A stretch of DNA of 64,000 nucleotides from Magnetococcales bacterium (GCA_015660855.1 JACSDG010000009.1:1-64000); one strand, 5' to 3'. Numbered from the stretch's first letter, positions 15,826 through 25,631 are shown. A program made the numbers and translations. Notes: a model not told the origin generated them from the sequence alone.

Positions 15826-16006
15826 GATGCCCTGCGGGCAAAAAAATAAAATCAAAACCCTGGGGCTGCGCCCCTAGATCCCCCTTGGGGGGCAGTTAAA
15901 CCAAAATCAAAGTCAAAAGAAAAACCTTGGTGGGCTGCTGCCTCCAAACCTCCGCCGGGGGGGATGATCCCCCCCGGACCCCCGCAAAAATTTTTGCCAA
16001 ACAAGA
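15823..16006 (+). repeat. Composite GC-hairpin repeat, copy R6 (invades petC 3' end)
   Basis: It begins at the start codon of the HPP gene with CATGATGCCCTGCGGGCA, then the CTGGGGCTGCGCCCCTAG variant, GGGGGGCAG, and a TTGGTGGGCTGCTGCCTCCAA block. The long G/C palindrome lies at about 15953-15977. It ends in AATTTTTGCCAAACAAGATTT, inside the coding frame of cytochrome c1. The CCGATACATA end is missing. Confidence 0.88.
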
Positions 16007-16744
16007 TTTTCTCTCTTCCATCGTCGGTTCCGCAGCCCAGGCCAAAAAGGTAACAACATCATGCGACAACTGCTTGAGGGAATTTTCCGTCCCATCGGCA
16101 TAGTTAATCTGGCCATTGCTCAAAGGTTGCGGCATGGCCGAAAAATTGCCGGGGAAATATTTGTTATAACTGGCCCCACCGGTCAACCGTTCCAACTTGT
16201 CTTTCAAATGTTCCTTATTGTCAGTGTTGATCAAAAGAGCCGATTGGAGCTCCAAAGCCTCCTGCTCGGAAATATTCTTATCCGCCATCACCTTTTGCAC
16301 TAATGCCGTCTCGGCGTCGGTCAGATACCCGTTGAGAATGGCATAGGTGTAATCCTCATATCCCTTCCTCGCCTTGGTGATCAGGGAAAGATCGGGCGGA
16401 ACAATGCCAAAAGCGTCTTTGGCGGCAGTCGCGTCCATGGCACCGTTCATACGATCAATCTTGGTGCGTCCCTGAACCTCGGCCAAACTTTTTACTTCCG
16501 CTTCCGAAAAACCCAGCTTACGCAGTTGATCAAACTTGACCAAGCCGATGGAATGACAGCCCATACATATCTCCACCGCCACCTGCGCCCCACGCTTGGC
16601 ACTCGCCTTGTCAAAAGTGCCAAAAAGACCCTGGTGAGGCCAGTTTTGCGCAGGGGGCTGGGGCGCACCGGAGGCGGCGTGAAGTGCCATGGGCACCATG
16701 GTCACCGCAAAGCACGCAGCCAAAAATGTTTTGATGAGTCTCAT
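15896..16744 (-). CDS. petC: Cytochrome c1 with repeat-replaced C-terminus
   Basis: This is the haem-c subunit of the bc1 complex, which passes electrons from the Rieske centre to a soluble cytochrome c. A signal peptide (MRLIKTFLAACFAVTMVPMALHA) precedes the haem site CMGCH, and FSAMPQPL carries the likely Met ligand. The start is ATG 16744, 17 bp after petB. The normal C-terminal membrane helix after AAEPTMEERK is absent. Instead the frame enters the repeat ([20 protein letters not shown]...KVFLLTLILV) and stops. The tail is hydrophobic for only about ten residues, too short for a standard anchor, so assembly or anchoring may be altered. Confidence 0.93.
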   Translation of the reverse strand: MRLIKTFLAACFAVTMVPMALHAASGAPQPPAQNWPHQGLFGTFDKASAKRGAQVAVEICMGCHSIGLVKFDQLRKLGFSEAEVKSLAEVQGRTKIDRMNGAMDATAAKDAFGIVPPDLSLITKARKGYEDYTYAILNGYLTDAETALVQKVMADKNISEQEALELQSALLINTDNKEHLKDKLERLTGGASYNKYFPGNFSAMPQPLSNGQINYADGTENSLKQLSHDVVTFLAWAAEPTMEERKSCLAKIFAGVRGGSSPPAEVWRQQPTKVFLLTLILV

Positions 16745-16761
16745 GATCCTAACACCTCTCC

Positions 16762-17973
16762 TCACAGGCTTTTGGGCACGGGTCTGGGCTTTTCGATATC
16801 CAACGCAGTGATGAGCCACAGGAGTACGAAGTAGCTGAAATAAATAGCCGTGCTGACTCGGCCAATAAGAATCAGCGGAACGGCACCATGAAAGAGACTG
16901 GCATCCGGCGGATTGTAACCCACCCAACCCAGAACAAAAGCGTTGACGACGAAAATCCAGAACAACTGCTTGCTCAACGGACGATAGCGGAAAGAGCGCA
17001 CCGGCGACCGATCAAGGAAAGGCAGAATGAACAGGATGGCAATGGACAGCACCATGGCAACCACCCCCGCCAGTTTGCTGTAGGCCCCAAGAAAATCGAT
17101 GGCGCGCAGAATGGCATAAAAAGGCAAAAAATACCATTCGGGAACAATGTGCGCCGGGGTCTGCATGGGATCGGCAGGGATGTAATTGTCCGCCTCGATA
17201 AAGGCGTTGGGAGCAAAAAAGACAAAGTAGCAGTAAACAATCAAAAACACCCCCATACCATAAAGATCCTTGATGGTAAAATAAGGGTGAAACGGCAGAG
17301 TGTCCTTGCCTTCGTGCAGGTCGATCCCCACAGGATTGTTGGAATGAACCGCATGCAAAGCCCAAAGATGAACCACCACCACGCCCACAACCAAGAGTGG
17401 CAACAAAAAGTGCAGCACAAAAAAACGGTTGAGAGTCGGATCAGCCACCGCAAAACCACCCCAGATCCACACCACCAGATCCTCGCCCACAACGGGGATG
17501 GCACTCATCAGGTTGGTGATCACGGCAGCACCCCAGTAGGACATCTGCCCCCATGGCAGCACATAGCCCATGAAAGCGGTACCCATAAGCATGAAGAAGA
17601 TGACAATGCCAATCCACCAGAGAATTTCCCGGGGAGCACGATACGAACCGTAGTACATCCCCCTTAGAATGTGAATGTAAACAGCGACGAAGAAAAAAGT
17701 GGCCCCGTTGGCATGCATGTAACGCAAAAGCCAGCCATAGTTCACATCGCGCATGATGTGTTCAACAGAGTTGAAGGCCAGCAGGGCATCGGGCTTGTAG
17801 TGCATGGCCAGAAAAAGGCCGGTGGCAATCATGATGATAAGCACCATGAGTGCCAGGGAACCGAAATTCCACCAATAGTTCAAATTTTTTGGGGTCGGAT
17901 ATTCGGTGGCCTGACTTTTGATCAGCTCGGTTACGGGTAGACGGGCGTCTATCCATTCCATGATTTTTGACAC
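16762..17973 (-). CDS. petB: Cytochrome b, bc1 complex
   Basis: This is the quinone-oxidising core of complex III, a polytopic protein binding two b haems. The 403-residue length is that of the fused full-length cytochrome b rather than the split b6/subunit IV form. It has the Qo-site [15 protein letters not shown] motif, [21 protein letters not shown], and paired His ligands in the [12 protein letters not shown] and [20 protein letters not shown] helices. GTG at 17973 is preferred: AGGAG lies 8 nt upstream, while the ATG four codons later is poorly spaced. Confidence 0.97.
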   Translation of the reverse strand: MSKIMEWIDARLPVTELIKSQATEYPTPKNLNYWWNFGSLALMVLIIMIATGLFLAMHYKPDALLAFNSVEHIMRDVNYGWLLRYMHANGATFFFVAVYIHILRGMYYGSYRAPREILWWIGIVIFFMLMGTAFMGYVLPWGQMSYWGAAVITNLMSAIPVVGEDLVVWIWGGFAVADPTLNRFFVLHFLLPLLVVGVVVVHLWALHAVHSNNPVGIDLHEGKDTLPFHPYFTIKDLYGMGVFLIVYCYFVFFAPNAFIEADNYIPADPMQTPAHIVPEWYFLPFYAILRAIDFLGAYSKLAGVVAMVLSIAILFILPFLDRSPVRSFRYRPLSKQLFWIFVVNAFVLGWVGYNPPDASLFHGAVPLILIGRVSTAIYFSYFVLLWLITALDIEKPRPVPKSL

Positions 17974-18026
17974 GTCGAAAACTCCTATCTGTCTGGCTGG
18001 ACGCCAAGTGCCGCCACGGTTGGAAA

Positions 18027-18554
18027 TCAGGCCATCGCCTTGCCAATTACCAAGTTGGTCGCGTCCTTGAACTCATAATGGGGCACTTCAAGGTTCTTTG
18101 GAGCCGGACCCTGGCGGATACGCCCGGAAGTGTCATAGTGCGAGCCGTGACAGGGGCAAAGAAAACCACCATAATTGCCCGTACCCACAGGTTGCGGCAC
18201 GCATCCCAGATGGGTACAAACAGCCAGAAGTACCAGATACTCCGGCTTTTTGACCCGATCAGCGTCTTGGGCCGGATCGGGCAAAGTTTCCTTGTCCCCT
18301 TTCTGGGCCGACGCGATCATCTCCGCCGTGCGGTGCAAGATGAACACCGGTTTGCCTTGCCAGGGAACAGTGATCATCTGCCCTTCCTGGACGGTGCTGA
18401 TATCGACTTCGGTAGTCGCCTGTGCCAGTACGTCCGCAGAGGGGCTCCACGAACGTATAAACGGCCAGGCAGCGGCCGCGACACCTGCGACACCGAAGGC
18501 ACTTGTGGCCAGGATGAGAAAATCCCGCCGATTTTCTTCTGCCTCGATAGCCAT
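18027..18554 (-). CDS. petA: Ubiquinol-cytochrome c reductase Rieske iron-sulfur subunit
   Basis: This 175-residue protein has an N-terminal twin-arginine-type anchor ([24 protein letters not shown]). The Rieske cluster-binding boxes are CTHLGC and CPCHGSHYD. It transfers electrons from quinol to cytochrome c1. It is the first gene of petABC. The start is ATG 18554; an in-frame TTG two codons earlier has the better spacing (6 nt) to GGAGG and may be used. Confidence 0.96.
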   Translation of the reverse strand: MAIEAEENRRDFLILATSAFGVAGVAAAAWPFIRSWSPSADVLAQATTEVDISTVQEGQMITVPWQGKPVFILHRTAEMIASAQKGDKETLPDPAQDADRVKKPEYLVLLAVCTHLGCVPQPVGTGNYGGFLCPCHGSHYDTSGRIRQGPAPKNLEVPHYEFKDATNLVIGKAMA

Positions 18555-18713
18555 GGACAATTTTGACCTCCAAGGAATATTCGTAATGAACGGTTGCCGT
18601 CTCGTGACCCAGAACGTCTATCAAAGAAACCCAGGCCATGCAATTCCCACCAGAATGCGCCATGTTCCCGTTTGGCGCAGTGTTTGTCAACCCACGTCCA
18701 AAAAAAGAGGACC

Positions 18714-19256
18714 ATGAAAACGCATTTTTTTTCTTCAAACGAGGTCGAAGTCGTTTCGACAACGCCAACAGGCGCATTCCACGTTGTTTTGTACCAACCC
18801 GAAATTCCTCCAAACACCGGAACCATCATCCGTCTGTGCGCCGCGACTTCCAGCCCTTTGCACCTGATCGGCCCTTTGGGTTTCCGCCTCGATGCCCCCG
18901 GACTGCGTCGGGCGGGCATGGACTATCGCGACCTAGCACAGATTTCCAGGTGGCGCGACTGGGAGCACTATCAATCGTCCCACCCGCAATCAACCAACCG
19001 CCTTGCCATCTCCACCAAAGGAGACAAACATTATGGCCAATGGTCCTTCCGACCAGGCGATCATCTCCTGTTCGGTTCCGAAGGAAGCGGTTTGCCGGAT
19101 GACATTCTGCAACAGCACCGTCCCAACCTGCTGCGCATCCCCATGACCCCCGGCTGCCGCAGCCTCAACCTAGCCATGAGCGTCGGAATCGTTCTCTACG
19201 AAGCCTTACGGCAAAACGCATTCCCCAGCCTCAACACCGGGGCCGATCCCGGTTAA
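18714..19256 (+). CDS. trmL: tRNA (cytidine/uridine-34-2'-O)-methyltransferase TrmL
   Basis: This SPOUT-fold methylase modifies the ribose at wobble position 34 of tRNA(Leu) species. The 180-residue protein has the three SPOUT motifs: PPNTGTIIRLCAA, LFGSEGSGLP and IPMTPGCRSLNLAMSVGIVLYEALRQ, which form the trefoil knot binding AdoMet. The ATG at 18714 follows AGAGG; upstream in-frame starts lie in the petA control region and lack a site. It is divergent from petABC. Confidence 0.92.
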   Translation: MKTHFFSSNEVEVVSTTPTGAFHVVLYQPEIPPNTGTIIRLCAATSSPLHLIGPLGFRLDAPGLRRAGMDYRDLAQISRWRDWEHYQSSHPQSTNRLAISTKGDKHYGQWSFRPGDHLLFGSEGSGLPDDILQQHRPNLLRIPMTPGCRSLNLAMSVGIVLYEALRQNAFPSLNTGADPG

Positions 19257-19281
19257 TTCACCATGTCCCTGAAATCACCGA

Positions 19282-20253
19282 TCATTTTGGCTTGAGTTCC
19301 CGATCGATGACATCTTTGAACGCATCCAGAGGGATAGCTCCCACCAGCTTGACACCGTTGATGAAAAATGTCGGAGTGCCAGAAATTCCCAGTTGTCGCC
19401 CATCGGCAGAGTCCGAAGATACGCGGGCGGCCTGCCGACCGCTATTAAAACACTCGTCAAACTTGGCGGTGTCCAGTCCCAATTTTTTTGCCAGCTCTTT
19501 CAGGGCTTCCGCCGTCAAAGCCTGGGATTCGACAAACAGGGCGTCATGATAGGGCCAGAATTTTCCCTGCTCGTTGGCACACATGGCGGCTTCCGAGGCT
19601 TTGGGAGCCAATTTGTGGAACGGCAATGGATAATGGCGGAAGACAAAACGCAGTTTGTCGCCATAGGTCTCCTTCAACTGCTTGATGACAGCCTGAGCCT
19701 TACGGCAATACGGACATTCAAAATCGGAAAATTCCGTAATGGTGACGGGCGCATTGGCGGGACCAGTGCTTAAATCCTGGGGTCCGGTCACAGGATAACG
19801 TGGTTCTTCCAAAAATAACTCCACCTTGTACCTGGTGGCCAGATCTTCGTGATATTTTGACTTGGCTTGCTTGAGGGCCTGACTTTCAAGGAAAGTCTGT
19901 ACCTTCTCCTTGATCCCAGGGTCATTGCCGGGAATCTTATCCTTGTTGGTGTCCATGAACTGCTTGACCTGTTCCGCCGTGACGGGAACCAGATACTTCG
20001 TCGCCATCTTATCGACAATCTGGTCCTTGGGTATTTTGTTGGCCTTGGATTCAAGTTCCAGCAAATGATCCAATACTTCCGCCTCAACCTTTTCCATCCG
20101 CAATTCGTAAACCTGCCCCGCTATCATGGAATCCACCTTGGACAAATCAAGGGTCCAGTCACCCACCCGAGCCGCCGGTTCCGCCAAGACCGGGGCGGGA
20201 AGCAACAACAGCGCAACCAAACTTGAAAGCAATGAACCTTTTATCTTTTTCAT
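19282..20253 (-). CDS. DsbA-family periplasmic thiol oxidoreductase with N-terminal chaperone-like region
   Basis: This 323-residue exported protein (signal MKKIKGSLLSSLVALLLLPAPVLA) has a charged helical region of about 130 residues (VTAEQVKQFMDTNKDKIPG), reminiscent of the SurA/parvulin N-domain. A DsbA-like thioredoxin domain follows, with the CPYC redox site (DFECPYC) and the cis-Pro in GISGTPTFFINGVKLVG. It probably forms or isomerises disulfides in the periplasm, where cytochrome c and Cys-rich exported proteins would need it. It follows two tandem SRPBCC genes in the same direction. Confidence 0.88.
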   Translation of the reverse strand: MKKIKGSLLSSLVALLLLPAPVLAEPAARVGDWTLDLSKVDSMIAGQVYELRMEKVEAEVLDHLLELESKANKIPKDQIVDKMATKYLVPVTAEQVKQFMDTNKDKIPGNDPGIKEKVQTFLESQALKQAKSKYHEDLATRYKVELFLEEPRYPVTGPQDLSTGPANAPVTITEFSDFECPYCRKAQAVIKQLKETYGDKLRFVFRHYPLPFHKLAPKASEAAMCANEQGKFWPYHDALFVESQALTAEALKELAKKLGLDTAKFDECFNSGRQAARVSSDSADGRQLGISGTPTFFINGVKLVGAIPLDAFKDVIDRELKPK

Positions 20254-20309
20254 TGAAAGATCCTTAAAACGGGAGCCAAAAAATTGGAATAATGACATCC
20301 TGCCATTTT

Positions 20310-20741
20310 TCAAGAGCCGTAAATGTTTTCAGCCCTTTTGCAAAAAGATTCCACCATAGAATGAGAAGCTTTACTAAAAACAGGCCCCATGGCCAAATCC
20401 ACCAGTTTTTTACTGAATTTAAAATCGATGAAAAATTCTACCCTCGAACCCGTAGGTAAATCAATGAAATGCCACTCGCTGTCCAAATGGCTGAATGGAC
20501 CAGAAAGATGGGCAATGGTCACCTTGTGGGGGGGATCAACCGTGTCCTGGGTGATAAACGTTTCCCGTAATCCTTTAAAAGCAAAAGTCATTTCCGACTT
20601 GAAGCCGGTTTGGGTGATTTCAAATTTTCGCGATTTGACCAACCATGGAATAAACTCCGGGTAACGGTCCATGTCCACGACCAAGTCATACATCTGTTGC
20701 GCCGAAAAAGCGACCTCCACACTGGCGTTACGTCTGGGCAT
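20310..20741 (-). CDS. SRPBCC (COQ10/RatA-like) protein, copy A
   Basis: This 143-residue START/SRPBCC-fold protein has the opening typical of COQ10/RatA (AQQMYDLVVDMDRYPEFIPWLVKSR) and a FSHLDSEWHFIDL core. Family members bind ubiquinone or related lipids and support the respiratory chain; RatA was reported to block ribosome subunit joining. Its ATG overlaps the TAA of the upstream paralogue by 1 nt (TAATG). The pair probably arose by tandem duplication. Confidence 0.85.
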   Translation of the reverse strand: MPRRNASVEVAFSAQQMYDLVVDMDRYPEFIPWLVKSRKFEITQTGFKSEMTFAFKGLRETFITQDTVDPPHKVTIAHLSGPFSHLDSEWHFIDLPTGSRVEFFIDFKFSKKLVDLAMGPVFSKASHSMVESFCKRAENIYGS

Positions 20742-21181
20742 TATTGAACTCCTCGTCCATAGAGTGCCGCTGCCCGTTTGCGGAAGGCACCAATCATTTG
20801 TTTGGAGACCTGAGAAAACACTGGACCCATGATCATTTCCTTCATCTTGCTGTCAAACTTGAAATCGATAAAAAAATCCACTTTCGTTGCCCCCTGGTCG
20901 CCGGAAAAAATCCAGGTGCTGACAAGGTATTGAAACGGGCCGGATTTAAGGTTGATTTCCACTTTTTGTTCCGGCACCACAATGTCCAGGGTTTGAAAGC
21001 TTTCCCGGATGCCCTTGAACGAGACCGTCAGTTCCGCCATGAACTGGTTGGGCTGGTGGTCCCAGGTTCGAGATTTGACGCACCACGGCAAAAATTGCGG
21101 ATATTGACCTACATCGACGACAAGATCATAAATCTGCTTGGGGGAAAAGGGCAGGGTTTCACTGACGCGTATTCTTGGCAT
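20741..21181 (-). CDS. SRPBCC (COQ10/RatA-like) protein, copy B
   Basis: This 146-residue paralogue of the adjacent gene shares KQIYDLVVDVGQYPQFLPWCVKSR, SFKGIRESF and FFIDFKF..GPVFS. Both proteins keep the same length and fold signatures, but the sequence has clearly diverged. The start is ATG 21181; the longer open frame upstream overlaps the control region shared with the divergent PPDK-like gene. A quinone-related function is plausible next to a bc1-based respiratory chain, but is not shown here. Confidence 0.85.
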   Translation of the reverse strand: MPRIRVSETLPFSPKQIYDLVVDVGQYPQFLPWCVKSRTWDHQPNQFMAELTVSFKGIRESFQTLDIVVPEQKVEINLKSGPFQYLVSTWIFSGDQGATKVDFFIDFKFDSKMKEMIMGPVFSQVSKQMIGAFRKRAAALYGRGVQ

Positions 21182-21386
21182 ATAAGGATTCGTGGTGTTT
21201 CCGGATGCGGTTGTTGTCAACGGTGCAGCATTGAAATATCCTCGACCGCCAAGCATATTGCAATGTGATGAATGGGTCCATGAATTCCGATATTTTTCCA
21301 CGCCCAGGCCGATTGAACTCCCAGAAAATCGTGGGGACTTTTTTTGGGCGGATGCAGTTTTGTATAAAAATTTGAAGGAAAACAAC

Positions 21387-24300
21387 ATGAACAAACCAGA
21401 TCAAACGTCAAACCCTCCCCCGGTGCATTCTTCCGCCCTCTCCGCCAATCTTGCCCAGACCCAAGTTGCAGCGGTCACCATCGACCCCGCCCACGAAGTG
21501 TTGCGGACGGTGGTCAGGGACTATCAGGGCATTCTGGATGCCCTGGACCATCTGTTGCTGGAGCTGAATCATCCCTTTCGCAACTGGGTATTGATCCTGC
21601 CGGAGCTTAAAGGGTATGTACTGAAAAACATGGGGGTTTACCAGCACCATGATCGCGGGCCGGAATGTCTGGTATTGTTTTACCGATGGTTTCAACAAGC
21701 CCGATGTGAAGGGGTTCGGACCGACCTGTCCCGACCCGCCTTGGAGGCCTTGAGTGCCTGCATGGTGCGTGCCATCGATCTGGTGCCGACGGAAAAGCTG
21801 ACCGGCTTTGCAACAGCTTTTCGTGCCATTTTTTCCGATTTGGCCACCCTCAACCCTGACCATCTGCGGCTGCTTGGCCAATCGCCCTTTTCCCTGCGAC
21901 GGGGAATGGTAACCCTGTTGGATAAAGCCAGGGCGGCGGGTGGAGAACCTTTGGACTGGGTCAGTCTGAAAAGTTTTGCCCGGGCAAACCTGATGGCCAG
22001 TCTCGATTATTGGCTGTCTGTTCCCGATCCTGCCCCATGGACTTCGGGGTTTGCCGCCGGAATTGACAACATCCGTCCCGAATTTTTGCAGGGGGTGAAA
22101 AACCGCCTGCTGGAACAGGACGCCATGCTGGCCGACGCGCAAAACCTTGAAATCATCCTCGCCTTGCCTGACTTCATGGATATCGTGCGTGGTTACGGCC
22201 GCGCCGCCGAAACTCTTGGAATGGCGGAACATGGAGACCAGGAGCACGATCAGGAAATACAAAACCGCAAACTTGTCTTTTTGTTCCACATCATGCGCAT
22301 CGATGGGTTGCGTCTGATTCACGAACCAACCTTGCGAGCCATCAACCAGACCCTGGTTCGGTTGGTACGCATGCGCCAGGGTTTCAATGAATTGCGTGAT
22401 TATTTTTATGCGGCTTTCGCCTTCTTCAAGGAAAACGTCGCAACCTATCCCCATACGGCGTTGCAATCCATTGAAATCCTGGGAGACGAGGTTTTCAAGC
22501 GTGACAACAGCCGGCTGGTGGAAATTTTTTTGGAACGAACGGTAGACTTCGGTTTTCAGTACAGTTCGGTAACGGGTGTCAGTGCGGAATGGCAGCCCAT
22601 TTGCAACCCTGCCCACCTCTATAATATTCGCGTCTGGCTCAACCTGATCCGTCTGAATCCCCCCTGGAGTCCGACCCTGTTTTCCGCTTTGATCATCAAT
22701 CTTAAACTGACCGGGGTGCTGATTCGGGATACCGATCTGTTCCAGAAAGAGGTCACCCATCTGCTCAACAGCGGCATCCGACCCGTTTACAATCTGGCGC
22801 GACAATTTTGCCGCATGCTGCCGGTTTACTATAACGAGATCGGTGCCGAAGGGCTTTTGCGTGATGTTTCCACCCAGTTGGATGAAACCCACCAGCGTCA
22901 GGATGCCCTGATCCATTTTTTTCGCAAACAGTGCCATGTAGAGAGCACCAACAGGATCGTCGGCCTGGCCAGGGGGATACTACAGTTTTGGAATACAGGC
23001 GACAAAATTCACCTTCAAGGTTTGGCCAGCGAACAGGTGTTGGCGGCGACGCACCCCGAAGGCCCTCTTTTTGACGAAGTTCACCGGATTACCCACGCCT
23101 TGTTCAACCAGGATCCATCGGGAAAAGGGGATCCCTTGCTTTGGCCTCCTGCTGAAGTGGAACGGTGGATCATGAATTTTTCTCCGGCCAGTCCTGGTGA
23201 ACGTCATCGGGTATGGCTCGTCATTCGCATGTATCACTTGTTGGATCGCAAGTACAATCTGGGGTTTCAGGATATCCAGGAACCTCTCAGGCAGGCGATG
23301 GACAACGGTATTCCCGGACTGGAGCCTCTGTATCGTATTTTGACCGGCAATGCCGGGGTGACCAACAAAGGAGGCCATGAAAAGTTGGAGGCCTTGCTGG
23401 AGGCCCTTGAGGGACTCAACGAAATCATCCTGAGTGATGAAATATTTCCGGCCCACGAAGAAATTTACCAAAAACGTCACATCGCCGTGGACATTCCCTC
23501 GGTGTATGGTCGCTACACTGAAAAAAAATTTGACGCCCTCTCTCTCAGCTTTCGTTTGGAAAACTTGGCCACGGTGGAACTGGAAGGGTTGGTGGAACGG
23601 ATACATGGTGATTTTATCACCCGTTCCGCCTTTTTCCGGGTTCACGAATATACCCGTTATTTCCTGAGGGCATTGCGGTTGGATGGGGTGTCATCGCGCC
23701 GATTGGACAATCTTAATGATGTATTGGAACGCTTCCTGGAATTCAATGATTTTACCTTTCACCAATATCTGGATGTCTTTCGCAGTTTTGCCGAGGGTGT
23801 GAAAGATATTGTCAACACCTATTTTACCACCCACCATCGTGACACCCTGGCCACCATTGTACCCATGATCCCCAGGGCGGCGTTTCTCCCCAAATACCAT
23901 GCCTTGCTGGATGACGATACAGGGATCACCGTAGAGCAGGTCAGCGAATCTTTTTTACGCGATCTGGTGGCCGAAACTTTTGGTTTGCAGGCGTTGGACC
24001 GATTCATCACCCGCCTGCTGCATTTGTTGCGTCATCAGGAAGAAAAGCTGCCACACTCCTTGCTCAATCAACTCATGAACTATCACCCTGGCCGGTTGTT
24101 TCATTCCTTCACCGATCCCAGGCGGCAAACTCTGGACCTTTTGCATCTGGGGGCCAAAGGGTTCAACCTTTTGGATATGGCGGCGGATCACCTGCCGGTT
24201 CCCCCTGGAACGGTATTGACAACCGAATATTTCCGCTGCCGTGAGGTTATCCGGGCCTATCCCCCCGCCAGGGAAGATTTCTTGTCAAGGCTGCGGACCC

Positions 24301-25631
24301 ATGTGGCACGGATTGAAAAACAGTCGGGTTTAAAATTTGGGGCCGTAGAAAAAACTTTGATGGTATCGGTTCGCAGCGGTGCCCTGTTTTCCATGCCGGG
24401 GATGATGCAGACGATCCACAATGTGGGCATTAACGTAGCCGTAGTCCAGGCGGTAGCCCATCAGACCGGTAATCCCTATTTTGCCTGGGACAATTATCGC
24501 CGTTTCATTCAATCCTGGTGTGCCACATTGGACATGGATCGGACTATTTTTTCCGACCTGATGCATGTGCACAAACAAAAGGCAGGGGTGCGCTGGAAGC
24601 AGGAATTCAATGCCGACCAGATTCAATCCTTGACCATGGATTACCTCGCTGTGGCCCGCGATCATGGGATTATCATTCCCGACGATCCCATGGAACAACT
24701 CCTGGGTGCTGTTGACCAGGTCGTGGATTCCTGGAATTCTCTCAAAGCTCGTGAATATCGGCAAATCATGGATCTTTCCGATGCCTGGGGCACGGCGGTG
24801 GTGATTCAGCAGATGATCTTTGGCAACCTGAACCGACAGGCGGGATCGGGGGTGCTGTTTACCGCCCATCCCCATCGCAAACTTGACCGGGTGCTGCTCT
24901 GGGGCGATTACACCACCGGCAATCAGGGTGAAGACATCGTCAACGGTTTGGTAACGACCCGCCCCATATCGCTGGATCAATGCGAATATGAGGGGCGTGA
25001 TCCGGAAACCAGTTTGGAACAATGTTTTCCCGAGGTTTATGGCAAACTGCATGATGTTGCCACCCATTTGATCTATGATCGCCGCTGGAATCCCCAGGAA
25101 ATTGAATTTACCTTCGAGGGTCCAGGGCGGCATAAGCTCCATCTGCTGCAAAGCCGGGACATGGTAACCTCAAAAAACCGTGCCCCAATCCATCACCGTT
25201 TCCTGGACAGCCCCGAATTGCGAGACAACCGGATCGCGCTGGGGATCGGTGTTTCCGGTGGGGCCTTGTGTGGCCGGGCGGTATTCCATCTGGAGCAGAT
25301 TCAGCGGCTGCGTGCACAATTTGGTGACGAACCTTTGATCCTTATCCGGCATGATACCGTCCCTGACGACATCAAGGCCGTTGCCATGACTCAGGGGCTT
25401 TTGACCAGTCGCGGTGGTCAAACCTGTCATGCCGCCATTGTCGCCGCCAAAATGGCCAAGACGTGTATTGTGGGATGTGAAGATCTGGTGGTAACGCGGG
25501 AATCAGCCAAAAGCGCCGGATCGGGTCGTGAAATTCGTTGCGGCGACCCCATCAGCATGGATGGTTTTCGCGGCCTGCTGTACTGGGGATGGTTTCCCAT
25601 GGAGCGATCTGGGGATCCAAGTCAGAGGTGA
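21387..25631 (+). CDS. PPDK/PEP-synthase-like giant protein lacking the PEP-binding barrel
   Basis: This 1414-residue protein has a C-terminal third that is clearly pyruvate phosphate dikinase-like. It starts at GAKGFNLLDMAADHLPVPPG (about residue 920), has an ATP-grasp part with SVRSGALFSMPGMMQT (about 994) and FAWDNYRRFIQSWC, and ends in the swivelling phosphohistidine domain LTSRGGQTCHAAIVAAKMAKTCIVG (His about 1347). It stops soon after, so the PEP/pyruvate TIM barrel is absent. The first 900 residues are helical and unrecognised. It may transfer phosphate to another acceptor or partner. The ATG at 21387 follows GAAGGA. Confidence 0.82.
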   Translation: MNKPDQTSNPPPVHSSALSANLAQTQVAAVTIDPAHEVLRTVVRDYQGILDALDHLLLELNHPFRNWVLILPELKGYVLKNMGVYQHHDRGPECLVLFYRWFQQARCEGVRTDLSRPALEALSACMVRAIDLVPTEKLTGFATAFRAIFSDLATLNPDHLRLLGQSPFSLRRGMVTLLDKARAAGGEPLDWVSLKSFARANLMASLDYWLSVPDPAPWTSGFAAGIDNIRPEFLQGVKNRLLEQDAMLADAQNLEIILALPDFMDIVRGYGRAAETLGMAEHGDQEHDQEIQNRKLVFLFHIMRIDGLRLIHEPTLRAINQTLVRLVRMRQGFNELRDYFYAAFAFFKENVATYPHTALQSIEILGDEVFKRDNSRLVEIFLERTVDFGFQYSSVTGVSAEWQPICNPAHLYNIRVWLNLIRLNPPWSPTLFSALIINLKLTGVLIRDTDLFQKEVTHLLNSGIRPVYNLARQFCRMLPVYYNEIGAEGLLRDVSTQLDETHQRQDALIHFFRKQCHVESTNRIVGLARGILQFWNTGDKIHLQGLASEQVLAATHPEGPLFDEVHRITHALFNQDPSGKGDPLLWPPAEVERWIMNFSPASPGERHRVWLVIRMYHLLDRKYNLGFQDIQEPLRQAMDNGIPGLEPLYRILTGNAGVTNKGGHEKLEALLEALEGLNEIILSDEIFPAHEEIYQKRHIAVDIPSVYGRYTEKKFDALSLSFRLENLATVELEGLVERIHGDFITRSAFFRVHEYTRYFLRALRLDGVSSRRLDNLNDVLERFLEFNDFTFHQYLDVFRSFAEGVKDIVNTYFTTHHRDTLATIVPMIPRAAFLPKYHALLDDDTGITVEQVSESFLRDLVAETFGLQALDRFITRLLHLLRHQEEKLPHSLLNQLMNYHPGRLFHSFTDPRRQTLDLLHLGAKGFNLLDMAADHLPVPPGTVLTTEYFRCREVIRAYPPAREDFLSRLRTHVARIEKQSGLKFGAVEKTLMVSVRSGALFSMPGMMQTIHNVGINVAVVQAVAHQTGNPYFAWDNYRRFIQSWCATLDMDRTIFSDLMHVHKQKAGVRWKQEFNADQIQSLTMDYLAVARDHGIIIPDDPMEQLLGAVDQVVDSWNSLKAREYRQIMDLSDAWGTAVVIQQMIFGNLNRQAGSGVLFTAHPHRKLDRVLLWGDYTTGNQGEDIVNGLVTTRPISLDQCEYEGRDPETSLEQCFPEVYGKLHDVATHLIYDRRWNPQEIEFTFEGPGRHKLHLLQSRDMVTSKNRAPIHHRFLDSPELRDNRIALGIGVSGGALCGRAVFHLEQIQRLRAQFGDEPLILIRHDTVPDDIKAVAMTQGLLTSRGGQTCHAAIVAAKMAKTCIVGCEDLVVTRESAKSAGSGREIRCGDPISMDGFRGLLYWGWFPMERSGDPSQR

